Assembly: GCF_000235625.1 (NCBI RefSeq)
Contig: NZ_AGTR01000014.1
Span: 124,001-188,000, forward strand
Direction of reading: 5' to 3'
Length of the DNA: 64,000 bases
DNA from: Marinobacter manganoxydans MnI7-9
Lineage (GTDB): Bacteria > Pseudomonadota > Gammaproteobacteria > Pseudomonadales > Oleiphilaceae
Under the pieces are notes generated by a model, which was given only the letters and a program-made list of their open reading frames with translations, had not been told where the DNA came from and searched no databases. Below are positions 37,782 through 46,624 of the stretch, piece after piece. The position numbers and the translations under genes were made by a program. Each line of letters opens with the position of its first letter. Position 1 is the first letter of the stretch.

Positions 37782-37811
37782 AAAAAAGGGAAGCCGAGGC
37801 TTCCCTTTTTC
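37782..37811. terminator. bidirectional terminator between fdxA and the LysE gene
   Basis: AAAAAGGGAAGC and GCTTCCCTTTTT form a long stem around a short CGAG loop, with a T-run on the plus strand and a complementary A-run that gives Ts on the minus strand. It serves both convergent genes. Confidence 0.9.
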
Positions 37812-37835
37812 TTTGCCTGAAGTTCCGTGATTGCG

Positions 37836-38474
37836 TCAGGTGCTGGCCAGCTTGGCGCCCATGGCCACGAAAAACCCTCCCGTCAGGCCGTTCAGCGTTC
37901 GCTTTACACGCGCGTTTACACCAAGACTCCGAAACGTAACCACCACCCAGGCCAGACCACACTGCCAGAGCATTGCCAGCAGAAAATGCACACCGGCCAG
38001 CATCAGCGATTGCTGAGAGGCGTTGCCTGCCGGATCCACAAACTGTGGCAGCAAAGCCATGTAGAACAGGGCGGTTTTGGGATTAAGAACGTTGGATAGC
38101 AGGCCCTCACGAAAGGACACCGCCAAGCCAACCTTCCGGCGGGCGACCGCTACGTCCTTTGCCGCAGGCGCGTCACCCCGGCGAAGGGCCTGGCGCAACG
38201 AACCGATGCCGAGCCAGACCAGGTAGCAAGCGCCGGCCCACTTCAATGCAGAAAATGCCCAGGCGGTTTCCACCAACAGGAGGGAGATGCCCAGCGCCGA
38301 GAGCGTGGCATGAATGAACAGGCCGCTACAGATGCCGACACTGGTCACGCACCCATCCCGCAAACCGCCCCGGCCGGTATTACGCATCACCAGCAGGGTA
38401 TCCACACCGGGCGTGATGGTGAGCAATGTAATGGCAACCAGATAGGCCCAGAACAGATCCGATATCAACGTCAT
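37836..38474 (-). CDS. LysE/RhtB family exporter
   Basis: 212 residues, an inner-membrane protein with about six helices. The N-terminus TITPGVDTLLVMRNTGRGGLRDG is the family signature, and GLLSNVLNPKTALFYMALLPQFV is the second conserved segment. Members export amino acids or related metabolites; the substrate cannot be inferred. It is convergent with fdxA, and the next gene upstream (38531-39565) is on the same strand 56 bp away, so an operon is possible. Confidence 0.9.
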   Translation of the reverse strand: MTLISDLFWAYLVAITLLTITPGVDTLLVMRNTGRGGLRDGCVTSVGICSGLFIHATLSALGISLLLVETAWAFSALKWAGACYLVWLGIGSLRQALRRGDAPAAKDVAVARRKVGLAVSFREGLLSNVLNPKTALFYMALLPQFVDPAGNASQQSLMLAGVHFLLAMLWQCGLAWVVVTFRSLGVNARVKRTLNGLTGGFFVAMGAKLAST

Positions 38475-38530
38475 GCCCTCTCAAAATCCTGAACGAAACC
38501 TTCCCCGGGGCCCTGCCGACAATCTCAGAC

Positions 38531-39565
38531 TCAGGCCTCCTGCTGGAGAATCTTACGCGCAGCGGCGGACTTGTAAAATGGCGCAAGCCGCCGACGAACC
38601 AGGGCCTCAACATAGCCCTCTTCACGTAACACGTCTATAACCGGAATTGCGTAGGCATCTATCTCCGCCATAACAACCTCACGGCTTACCCCCATATCGC
38701 CCAGCAGGTCTGTAAGCGGGCGCTCGCCATATTTGTCGAACAGGTGGGAAACCACGGCCCGGGCACAGTTCTCAAAGTATCCGGTCTTGCGAAACTGCAG
38801 CCAGAACTCATAGCCAAGCACCACAAACTCCTGCAGCTGCACGTCTCCGAGCCCCTCGTGAAGCTCGGCAATGGTGCGATCCTCCAAAGACACCCAGGCG
38901 GCCATCACACTGTCGCGCAGCTCCTCATCAGACAGGGCACTGTGCAGGAATTGCTCACTGCGGCTGATCAAACCGGGCAGGCTGTCAGACAACCAGGCTT
39001 TCAGTCGACGCTCAAAGGTTTCATCCAGCCCCGGCACCGCCCGGTTGGCCATCCGCTTGCCAAATTTCATCATCGAACCAACGCCCGGCACAGACTTGGT
39101 GATCAGGTTATCCTCGTACAGGTAGTTCACCAGGCCGTGGTACACCACATTGGACACCAGCTCCTGATAGACCGGGTGCGCCATGATCTCGCTGATCACC
39201 CGTTCACGTTGCTGCCGGAGCTCCAGAGCTTCCTCCAGAAAGCCCGTGGCCTGTTCGCGGGTGATGATCTCGCCCAGGGTGGTCTTTGACTGCACATCGG
39301 CATTGAGCACCTCGGTGGCCATCTCCGCAGCCAGTTCCGGAATGCCTGCATCCAGTTCCATGTCCATAACGATACGCTGGATAACGCCCATCACCTGCTC
39401 TTCCGAGGTTATCCGGCCAAGGGTTATCTCGCCGGCATAATGCCAGAGCTCATCGAGCTCCTGCTCCAGGAACTTGCGCAGCTTTGCGCCCTTTAGCGAA
39501 GCCAGCTCATGTTTCACATGCTGCTCAAGCAGTTGGTTGGCGAGATCCGTTTTGCCTTTGGTCAT
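38531..39565 (-). CDS. predicted helical protein of unknown function
   Basis: 344 residues from ATG 39565; a GTG at 39598 would add 11. The sequence is rich in Leu, Glu and Ala and predicted mostly helical, without signal peptide or clear membrane segment. A motif-like stretch NLITKSVPGVGSMMKFGKRMANRAVPG (about 161-187) could be membrane-active or a hinge. I recognise no family. It lies between a LysE exporter and DegV on the minus strand. AGGA lies 11 nt before the chosen ATG, so the start is not certain. Confidence 0.7.
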   Translation of the reverse strand: MTKGKTDLANQLLEQHVKHELASLKGAKLRKFLEQELDELWHYAGEITLGRITSEEQVMGVIQRIVMDMELDAGIPELAAEMATEVLNADVQSKTTLGEIITREQATGFLEEALELRQQRERVISEIMAHPVYQELVSNVVYHGLVNYLYEDNLITKSVPGVGSMMKFGKRMANRAVPGLDETFERRLKAWLSDSLPGLISRSEQFLHSALSDEELRDSVMAAWVSLEDRTIAELHEGLGDVQLQEFVVLGYEFWLQFRKTGYFENCARAVVSHLFDKYGERPLTDLLGDMGVSREVVMAEIDAYAIPVIDVLREEGYVEALVRRRLAPFYKSAAARKILQQEA

Positions 39566-39704
39566 GGCGTCAGTTGTCCTGTTGAAGAAATGAAACACAC
39601 AGGCCAGAGGCTAACACGAACGAAACGCTGGCAGGTTTGCCAAAACTACAGGTGGAGAGGCGCGGCCGGGCCAGTATGATTCAGTCACGCACTCTGAGAA
39701 GGAG

Positions 39705-40655
39705 TTACTGAAAATCGTTGAAGGTGTGGGGTTCCGCAGCAAGTGCGAGGCAAAGACTGCCGGGGCCAACGTAGATGCTGCTGGTAATCCCCATCTGGGA
39801 GAGCAGCAGTTCCACACCATTGCGTTCGCAAGCATCGCGCAGTCGGTTGAGCCCGGGCAAATCCTCGATCTCCGTCCAGGTAAGACCACAGGACAGGCTT
39901 ACATAGGGTGTCAGAAGCCCGGCTTCGACACGGGCAGCGGCATAGTTCATCACCTTTTCCACGGCCACGTCGAAACTCCGGGTTTTGGCCGCGGGCTGGC
40001 CCTCGGCCCCTTGCCCGAAGATAACCGGCGTAATGTTCAGTGCTTTGCCCAGGAAGGCAACCAGCGCCGATACACTCTTGTCGCCACGCCGCCGTGCCCG
40101 TTCACGGATGTAGTGCAGATCCCTCGGAATGACGCAGGTGTAGATCTTGTCGCTGAAGGTTTCCACCTCATGGCGCAGGGCATTCTTGGACACATTCTGG
40201 CCGATCAGCTTGAGCGTGTGGGCTGCCAGCAGGCCCTGGCCGGCAAAAATCTGTTTACTGTCGATCACACGCATAAAGAACCGGCCATCACGACCGGCGG
40301 CTTCCCGCGCACCTTCGTAATTCGCCAGGACACTGTTCATAGCCTCGGTGGCATTCTGGAAAATCAGGCTTCGGGATTTCGTGACCGTCTCGCAGATAGC
40401 AATATCGAACTGGGTGACGATCTTCTCCATGAACAGATCGTGTATCTGCTCTGCGGTGAAGGCGCGGGTTTCCGCCTGATGTCCTTTCTGCAACAGGCCG
40501 CTCTGATAGAACTCCTGGGTCCGAACCGGATCATGCTTGTCTATGTAGGTCTGGCCATCGATTACAGCGGTTACCGGCAGCACGAACAGGTCGTGCTTGC
40601 GGCTGAACTCATAGGGTAAGTCGCACGCAGAATCGACGATCAAACCAACTCGCAT
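39705..40655 (-). CDS. DegV family fatty-acid-binding protein
   Basis: 316 residues. The N-terminus MRVGLIVDSACDLPYEF is the DegV signature; the C-terminal region has the second domain of the family. Family members bind a fatty acid between two domains; in Gram-positives FakB presents fatty acids to the kinase FakA. No FakA (DhaK-like) gene is near, so the partner is unknown. ATG 40655 is preceded by GGAGG. The gene stands alone in its direction with 139 bp to the helical protein gene. Confidence 0.9.
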   Translation of the reverse strand: MRVGLIVDSACDLPYEFSRKHDLFVLPVTAVIDGQTYIDKHDPVRTQEFYQSGLLQKGHQAETRAFTAEQIHDLFMEKIVTQFDIAICETVTKSRSLIFQNATEAMNSVLANYEGAREAAGRDGRFFMRVIDSKQIFAGQGLLAAHTLKLIGQNVSKNALRHEVETFSDKIYTCVIPRDLHYIRERARRRGDKSVSALVAFLGKALNITPVIFGQGAEGQPAAKTRSFDVAVEKVMNYAAARVEAGLLTPYVSLSCGLTWTEIEDLPGLNRLRDACERNGVELLLSQMGITSSIYVGPGSLCLALAAEPHTFNDFQ

Positions 40656-40765
40656 GGTGGGCCTCCAGCTCCGGGTAGCTTCTCGAACGGAAGCCCCCTT
40701 TATTGTCGTTATTCTTTGTGCCGCACAGTTTTACACACCGCGATCAGAATTTCAGCAACCCGGCC

Positions 40766-41599
40766 CTATCGTGCTGCCGATGTCATATCCAGCTCACGGA
40801 GATTCTGCTCGAGCAGTTCGCGGTTATCCTGCTGCCAGGGGTGAAAGCCTTTACGGAAATACGCCAGGAATTCCGGCAGACACTTGCGGAGCACTCCGGG
40901 CTTGCCCCAGAGAAAATTAAACCCGCCAACCCAGGTGCGCAGGCTCCAGAGTTTGCCATCGGCCTTCAGCAGGCTACAGGTATTCAAAAAGGTGTACTTG
41001 AAGAAATTCCAGGTAACAAAGAGGAAGACGATCCGGCGAAGCTGTTCATTGCCGACACATTCCCGGTAAACATCAAAGGCGACGGATTTGTGTTCGGTTT
41101 CCTCAATCGCATGCCATCTCCAGAGCTTTGCCATGGTCGGCGTGGCGCCTTCCATCCACTCCGGGTGGCTCAGGATGGCATTGGCCAGGACGGCGGTGTA
41201 GTGCTCGGCGCCACAGGTACCTGCCAGTTGGCGGCTTGGTGGCAGTTTACCCACCCACTCCATATGCTTGCGGAACCGTTGGTCCAGGGCATCAATATCG
41301 TAGCCCCGGGCCTTCAGGGCCTCGTTGTAATCCTTGTGCTCCCTGCTGTGCAGGGCTTCCTGGCCAATAAATCCGCGGATCTCCGCTTTAAGCTTTGGAT
41401 CCTCGATCTTGTCCCGATAGAGCCTTACGGCATTGATAAACTGCTGCTCGCCATCGGGAAATTGCAGGGAAAGGGCGTTGAAGAACGCGGTCCGGAAAGC
41501 ATCGTTGCCATGCCAGAGCGTTTTCAGATCCTCGCTGACATCGAACCGCAGATGTCTCGGCTCAACGGACACCCCCTCGGGCGTGGAGCTGATGGTCAT
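40766..41599 (-). CDS. PF10118-type predicted metal-dependent hydrolase
   Basis: 277 residues. Metal-ligand-like segments FIGQEALHSREH (about 97-108), AEHYTAVLA and HAIEETEHKSVAF (about 164-176) fit the predicted metal-dependent hydrolase family PF10118, whose helical fold recalls ferritin-like diiron proteins; whether it is a hydrolase or an oxygenase is unproven. A C-terminal hydrophobic stretch (FLFVTWNFFKYTFL) is present. An AGGAGG site is well placed. A cluster of TGACA/TGTCA inverted repeats lies 119-148 bp upstream and may be an operator. Confidence 0.82.
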   Translation of the reverse strand: MTISSTPEGVSVEPRHLRFDVSEDLKTLWHGNDAFRTAFFNALSLQFPDGEQQFINAVRLYRDKIEDPKLKAEIRGFIGQEALHSREHKDYNEALKARGYDIDALDQRFRKHMEWVGKLPPSRQLAGTCGAEHYTAVLANAILSHPEWMEGATPTMAKLWRWHAIEETEHKSVAFDVYRECVGNEQLRRIVFLFVTWNFFKYTFLNTCSLLKADGKLWSLRTWVGGFNFLWGKPGVLRKCLPEFLAYFRKGFHPWQQDNRELLEQNLRELDMTSAAR

Positions 41600-41717
41600 G
41601 ACTGCCTCCTGTTTTTGTAGTGTTGTTATCAGTATTGAACAGCGGACAAAATTTCATCAGTTCTGGCAGTTTAAACCCGGAAACCGCGCGGAAGGAATAC
41701 TTCAGGAGGAAAAATTA

Positions 41718-41747
41718 GACAAATTGTCACGAAATGACATTCTGTCA
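41718..41747. promoter_or_regulatory. overlapping TGACA/TGTCA inverted repeats
   Basis: GACA-AAT-TGTC (41718-41728), TGTCA-N5-TGACA (41725-41739) and TGACA-TTC-TGTCA (41735-41747) overlap. The pattern looks like a multi-site operator for a dimeric regulator upstream of the PF10118 gene (minus strand). The last repeat also contains TTGACA on the minus strand, but no -10 at proper spacing was found. Confidence 0.5.
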
Positions 41748-41777
41748 ACGCCCATGCTCAGGGAAACATTCAGGCAT

Positions 41778-41802
41778 AAAAAAGGGAGGCACGAGGCCTC
41801 CC
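41778..41802 (-). terminator. intrinsic terminator after the permease gene
   Basis: GGGAGGC-ACGAG-GCCTCCC is followed by six Ts on the minus strand (complement of 41778-41783). Confidence 0.88.
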
Positions 41803-41819
41803 AAGGACACACAGGGGGT

Positions 41820-41852
41820 CAGCGCCTTCCGGTGCAGAGCCGGAAGGCGCTG
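41820..41852 (-). other. 13-bp hairpin just after the permease stop
   Basis: CAGCGCCTTCCGG pairs with CCGGAAGGCGCTG, 7-nt loop. It lies 2 bp beyond the permease stop and upstream of the terminator, so two hairpins follow the gene in tandem. It probably protects the 3' end. Confidence 0.5.
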
Positions 41853-41854
41853 GT

Positions 41855-43231
41855 TTAGTGCTCTTCTGCGGCTTGTACGCCCGGCGCTTCCGGGTCGGCG
41901 GTAAAGCCAAGCAATTTGGTACGTTCAATCAGGAAATAGAGGACGGCGCCGGTGGCCAGGCCCCAACCTGCACCGTATACCGCGAGAACCACACCCATAG
42001 TGCCGGCGATGCCACGCTCGGTGTTATTCTCCAGCTGCTCCAGGCCTACCATCAGGCAGATATAGCCGGTCAGCAGCAGTGTCAGTGACAGGGCAATCGG
42101 CAGCACCGGTTGGAAGAAGCTCACCAGCGGCAGAACGAAAAGCGCAATAAAACCCGTAATCCAGAAAGTACCGCCGCCACTGTAGATGGAGTCCATGGCG
42201 TTACGACCGTACTTGTAGCGCTCGGCCATGGTGGCAGTGACAGCCGTCCAGATCGGGCCCGCCAGCCCCGGATAGGGTGCGAAGAACGCGTGGCCACCAT
42301 TGCGGATAGCGGTTACCAGATGCACCCGGTCGATGCTGTTATCGATATCTTCGTCTTTGCGCAGATGATCAACGCGGTTCATCAATGACTGGCCGACCAC
42401 GATATCGCCGAAGGCAATCACGTAGGCGATCACCGCCGTGGGAATGGCGTACAGGAAGACGTTGGCATCCGGGAATCCGACGGCGAACGGCAGGTAGTTC
42501 CACAGCTCATCAAACGCGGGTTTGGTGATGCCCCACTCCACATTGGGCACCTCGTATTCGCCAGTTGCAAAGCCAACCAGGATCGCAACCACCATACCCG
42601 GCACCATGCCGTAGTTGGCAATCTTGCGGGCGATTGAATTGCTTTCCACAAAACCTTTGAACGATACCGAGAACATCAGGTAGAGGCACACCAGGCCACC
42701 GATGATCAGGGAGATCGGCGTGTTGGCGAGACGGCCGCCTGCCTCAATCTCACCCATCAGGGCGGCGATACCGGCACCGATGATAATCCCGCCTTTCATG
42801 GAACGGGGAATCAGCTCCACCAGTTTGCTGCCCAGGCGGGTAATACCCAGAACCAGGAAGATAATGAACACCAGGAACTGCAGCGCGAACAGCGCCTGAA
42901 TCGCCTCGGGGCCCGGCTCATAGTCGCTCAGGAACAGCAGAACCACAGGAATCCCCGGCGTAATCCAGCCCGGAACCAGGGGAACACCCAGCAGTGCCGG
43001 CAGCATGAAACCGATACCACAGATCACCACGTAAGCCAGAGCCACGTCGTAGGGCACACCCAGGTATTTCTCAAGAAGGGGAATCATGGCCAGGCTGACC
43101 ACGAACATGATCAGAGCCTGCACCATCTCCGCGAACTCCCAGCGGTAATGAACGAACGGCAGACGAACCTTGAAGGGACCGGCCGGCCAGAACGGCTGCT
43201 CTTCCCCGTTCTTTCGGTGAAACATTTGCAT
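41855..43231 (-). CDS. multispanning permease, NCS2/xanthine-uracil-permease-like
   Basis: 458 residues with about 12-14 hydrophobic segments. SMKGGIIIGAGIAALMGEI (about 144-162), YAIPTAVIAYVIAFGDIVVGQSLM (about 260-283) and NGGHAFFAPYPGLAGPIW recall the core helices of NCS2/AzgA permeases, but the usual family signature is not obvious, so the assignment is tentative. It lies 97 bp downstream of the acyl-CoA synthetase gene on the same strand. The pairing suggests that it brings in a carboxylate or other substrate that the synthetase activates. GGAGAC precedes ATG 43231. Confidence 0.65.
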   Translation of the reverse strand: MQMFHRKNGEEQPFWPAGPFKVRLPFVHYRWEFAEMVQALIMFVVSLAMIPLLEKYLGVPYDVALAYVVICGIGFMLPALLGVPLVPGWITPGIPVVLLFLSDYEPGPEAIQALFALQFLVFIIFLVLGITRLGSKLVELIPRSMKGGIIIGAGIAALMGEIEAGGRLANTPISLIIGGLVCLYLMFSVSFKGFVESNSIARKIANYGMVPGMVVAILVGFATGEYEVPNVEWGITKPAFDELWNYLPFAVGFPDANVFLYAIPTAVIAYVIAFGDIVVGQSLMNRVDHLRKDEDIDNSIDRVHLVTAIRNGGHAFFAPYPGLAGPIWTAVTATMAERYKYGRNAMDSIYSGGGTFWITGFIALFVLPLVSFFQPVLPIALSLTLLLTGYICLMVGLEQLENNTERGIAGTMGVVLAVYGAGWGLATGAVLYFLIERTKLLGFTADPEAPGVQAAEEH

Positions 43232-43292
43232 AAAAAGGTCTCCGGGCTCACGCGGCGCGTGTGCCTGACAGCGTTGTTTTTTCTGGTTTAAT

Positions 43293-43320
43293 TCGGCTGC
43301 GCCGGGGCCGGCGCAGCCGA
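43293..43320 (-). other. hairpin between acyl-CoA synthetase and permease genes
   Basis: TCGGCTGCGCC and GGCGCAGCCGA form an 11-bp stem with a 6-nt loop. On the minus strand ATTAAACC follows, not a U-tract, so it is probably a processing or stabilising hairpin within the operon. Confidence 0.5.
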
Positions 43321-43328
43321 TCGGGGAA

Positions 43329-44957
43329 TCAGTCCAGTTCTTTGGCCTGGTCCCTCAGCACGAACTTCTGGATCTTACCCGTGGAGGTTTTGGGCAGCTC
43401 CGAGAAGACGATGGTCTTGGGTACCTTGAACCGGGCCAGGTGCTCGCGGCAGAAGTTGATGATGTCTTCCTCGCTGACTTGACCGGCTTCCGGCTTCAGG
43501 GTCACAAAGGCGCAGGGGGTTTCGCCCCACTTTTCGTCCGGCCGGGCAACCACAGCTGCCTCAAGCACAGCCGGGTGGCGGTACAGGGTATCCTCAACCT
43601 CAATGGTGGAAATGTTCTCACCACCGGAGATGATAATGTCCTTCAGCCGGTCCTTGATCTCCATGTAGCCGTCTTCGTGCCATACCGCCAGGTCGCCGGT
43701 GTGGAACCAGCCACCCCGGAAGGCCTCTTCGGTGGCTTTGGGGTTCTTCAGGTAGCCCTTCATCACCGTATTGCCGCGCAGGAAAATCTCACCGATGGTC
43801 TTGCCGTCTTTGGGCACTGGCTCCATGGTGTTCGGGTCGCCGACCATCGTGCCTGCCAGAGTGTGATAACGAACGCCCTGACGGGCCTTTTTCCGGGCAC
43901 GATCATGCAGTGGCAGCGCATCCCACTCGGATTTCCAGGCACAAACGGTTACCGGGCCATAGACTTCGGTCAGACCGTAAACGTGAGTCACCTGGATGCC
44001 CATTTCCTCGATGGCACCAATGACCTGGGCGGGGGGTGCCGCGCCGGCTGTCATGGACTTCACGTCGTGATCAATGCCGGCCTTGGCTGATTCCGGCACG
44101 TTCAGCAATGCGTTAAGCACAATCGGGGCGCCACACATGTGGGTAACCTGATGATCCCGGATCAGCTGCAGAATCTTCTCGGGATCAACCCGGCGCAGGC
44201 AGACGTGAGTACCGGCCATGGCGGTGATGGTCCAGGGGAAACACCAACCGTTGCAATGGAACATCGGCAAGGTCCACAGGTACACCGGATGCATGTCCAT
44301 GGACCAGACTGTCTGGTTGCCGATGGCATTGATGTAGGCGCCACGATGATGATAGACCACACCTTTTGGATTGCCGGTAGTGCCGGAGGTGTAGTTCAGA
44401 GAGATCGCATCCCACTCGTTCTCCGGGAAGCTCCACTGGAATGCCGGATCCCCTTCCTGCAGGAACGCCTCGTAGTCCAGATCGCTGACCTGAACACCCT
44501 CGCCATACTCTGGATCGTCCACATCGATCACCAGCGGCTTGGTGTCCAGCCGGCTGACGGCGTCCCTGATCACCTCACCGAACTCCCGGTCGGCAATCAC
44601 AACCTTGGCCTCACCGTGATCCAGCATGAAGGCGATAGCCTCAGCGTCCAGGCGAACGTTCAGGGTGTTCAGCACCGCGCCAATCATGGGCACCCCGAAA
44701 TGGGCTTCCACCATTGCGGGAATATTCGGAAGCATGACAGCAACGGTATCACCGCGTCCGATGCCGCGCCCTTTGAGGGCTGATGCCAGACGGCGGCAAC
44801 GTTCGTAGGTCTGCGCCCAGTTGTAACGGATGGCCCCGTGAATGACGGCGGGATACTCCGGGTAAACCGTGGCGGTCCGTTCGATGAAATCAACGGGGGA
44901 TTGGACGGCGTAGTTGGCGTCGACGGGCGCCAGGCCTTGATCAAATATCGAGGTCAT
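43329..44957 (-). CDS. AMP-forming acyl-CoA synthetase
   Basis: 542 residues. The ANL signature TSGTTGNPKGV is at about 189-199, followed by VYGLTEVYGP and the C-terminal GGWFHTGDLAVWHEDGYMEIKDRLKDII and KTSTGKIQKF, which carries the catalytic Lys. It activates a carboxylic acid to its CoA ester with ATP. The MFHCNGWCFPW segment is typical of short- to medium-chain or aromatic acyl-CoA synthetases. The permease gene is downstream, and a PAS kinase-regulator pair is divergent, which fits induction by an external substrate. AGAGGA precedes the ATG. Confidence 0.93.
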   Translation of the reverse strand: MTSIFDQGLAPVDANYAVQSPVDFIERTATVYPEYPAVIHGAIRYNWAQTYERCRRLASALKGRGIGRGDTVAVMLPNIPAMVEAHFGVPMIGAVLNTLNVRLDAEAIAFMLDHGEAKVVIADREFGEVIRDAVSRLDTKPLVIDVDDPEYGEGVQVSDLDYEAFLQEGDPAFQWSFPENEWDAISLNYTSGTTGNPKGVVYHHRGAYINAIGNQTVWSMDMHPVYLWTLPMFHCNGWCFPWTITAMAGTHVCLRRVDPEKILQLIRDHQVTHMCGAPIVLNALLNVPESAKAGIDHDVKSMTAGAAPPAQVIGAIEEMGIQVTHVYGLTEVYGPVTVCAWKSEWDALPLHDRARKKARQGVRYHTLAGTMVGDPNTMEPVPKDGKTIGEIFLRGNTVMKGYLKNPKATEEAFRGGWFHTGDLAVWHEDGYMEIKDRLKDIIISGGENISTIEVEDTLYRHPAVLEAAVVARPDEKWGETPCAFVTLKPEAGQVSEEDIINFCREHLARFKVPKTIVFSELPKTSTGKIQKFVLRDQAKELD

Positions 44958-45080
44958 TGCGTGGTCCTCTTGAGTACTGTTGTTCTTATGGCGTATTCAG
45001 GAATATCGCTAAACTAGCTATACTTCGGGCTGGTCAGAATAGTATTGGATAGCAAAAACACTAGAAACTATACCAACGTA

Positions 45081-45100
45081 TTATAGTTAATTTACTATAA
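45081..45100. promoter_or_regulatory. AT-rich inverted repeat in the divergent promoter region
   Basis: TTATAGT-N6-ACTATAA, a perfect 7-bp inverted repeat 9 bp upstream of the kinase ATG. It could be the operator of the neighbouring LuxR-type regulator, or overlap the kinase promoter. Confidence 0.5.
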
Positions 45101-45109
45101 CGATAAGCC

Positions 45110-46624
45110 ATGAACGATTTTTCCACTCCAAGTGTATTTAGTTTGCATGACGCCGACCCGCAACCCGGTTTGATCCTGGATGCGACAGGCAGCGTTCTGG
45201 AGGGCAACCTGGCCAGCCATCATCTTTGCCAGAACGCCAACCTGACCTCGCTGTTCCATCTGCTGCCGATCAACGTTCAGGCGCTTGTGAAGTCGTCCCT
45301 GGAGCAGGAACGGTCGATCGAGAATGTGGAAGCCAGAATTCCGGCAGACACCACCGAGCGTTTCCTGGTGTGGACGTTCGTCCCCGATATCGGGAGCTCG
45401 ACGGTTCTGGCGCGGGCCAGAGACGCTACAGACGAAATCATCAACCGGGAAGAAGCGACCCGCTCCAACCGTCTTTACCGGCTGATTACCGAGAACACCA
45501 CCGACCTCATTTCCCGCCATGCCCCGGACGGACGGTTTATCGATGCCACGCCCGCATCCTGGCGGCTGCTGGGCTACTGGCCGGAAGAACTGAGGGGTAA
45601 GCCCCTGGAAGAAATTTTCCGGGGCGATCAGGTGGTTCAGAAGCTGGCTGAAACCCGCAACCAGCTACGGGACGACGGCTACGCCACCATGACCCTTGAG
45701 ATTATTCACCGGGACGGTTCCCGCCGCTGGTTCGAGATTGCCAGCAGGGCCATTCGGGAAACCTACACTGGCGCTGTGATTGAAGTCATCAGCGTATCCC
45801 GGGATATCACCGCCCGGGTAGAGTCCGAGGAGAACAACCGCAGGCTGGCCGACGAACTCGCCCACACCGCCAGGCTCGCCACTCTGGGGGAGCTTGCCTC
45901 AAGCATTGCCCACGAGATGAACCAGCCATTGGCCACCATCGTGAACTTTGCCAGCGCCAGCCAGCGCTATCTCAAAAGCGCCCGAACCAATCCCGAATGC
46001 CTCGATCGAGTGGACGATGGCCTCCAGAAGATTGTTCACCATGCCAACCGGGCCTCGGAGGTCATCAAACGTTTGCGAGCCTTCCTGCGCAAGGGGCAGA
46101 AGCGGACCGCACCAATCGCACTGAATGAAGTCGTCAGCAATGTCGCCCGTCTTTGCCAATGGGAGGCCGAGAAAAACAAAGTGCAGATCCGCGAGAATCT
46201 GGCCTGTTGTGCGCCCGTCATCACCGCCGACCCGGTGCTTCTGGAACAGGTGCTGATCAATCTGATCCGCAACGGTATCGAAGCCACTGTTGAGGCTCGC
46301 GGTGAGGACAACCCGGGCCCACACTCGCAGATCGCCATAACGACCTGCATCAACGATCAGAACGAAACCCTGATTGAGGTCATCGACGAAGGCCCGGGGC
46401 TCGACGCGCAGGGCATTCGCCAGATGTTCCAGCCGTTCTATACCAGCAAGCCCCAGGGGCTTGGCCTCGGGCTCTCGATGAGCCGTTCGATTATCGAAGG
46501 CTTTGGAGGCTTCCTGGACGCCAGGCCGGCAGCAACGGGCGGACTCTCCCTGATCTGCCGTTTCCCGGCCGGCCCGGGCCACAAGAACAGAACCCCGAAC
46601 ACGGAGATGCAGCCAGATGAGTGA
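45110..46624 (+). CDS. PAS sensor histidine kinase
   Basis: 504 residues, soluble. The first 115 resemble a degenerate PAS domain; residues 121-236 are a clear PAS domain (LYRLITENTTDLISRHAPDG to SVSRDITARVE); HisKA follows with His268 (SSIAHEMNQPLATIVNFA), and the HATPase domain has LIRNGIEAT and PQGLGLGLSMSR. It should phosphorylate the regulator whose gene overlaps its 3' end by 8 nt. The location, divergent from an acyl-CoA synthetase gene, suggests sensing of a carboxylate or metabolite. The ribosome-binding site is weak. Confidence 0.93.
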   Translation: MNDFSTPSVFSLHDADPQPGLILDATGSVLEGNLASHHLCQNANLTSLFHLLPINVQALVKSSLEQERSIENVEARIPADTTERFLVWTFVPDIGSSTVLARARDATDEIINREEATRSNRLYRLITENTTDLISRHAPDGRFIDATPASWRLLGYWPEELRGKPLEEIFRGDQVVQKLAETRNQLRDDGYATMTLEIIHRDGSRRWFEIASRAIRETYTGAVIEVISVSRDITARVESEENNRRLADELAHTARLATLGELASSIAHEMNQPLATIVNFASASQRYLKSARTNPECLDRVDDGLQKIVHHANRASEVIKRLRAFLRKGQKRTAPIALNEVVSNVARLCQWEAEKNKVQIRENLACCAPVITADPVLLEQVLINLIRNGIEATVEARGEDNPGPHSQIAITTCINDQNETLIEVIDEGPGLDAQGIRQMFQPFYTSKPQGLGLGLSMSRSIIEGFGGFLDARPAATGGLSLICRFPAGPGHKNRTPNTEMQPDE

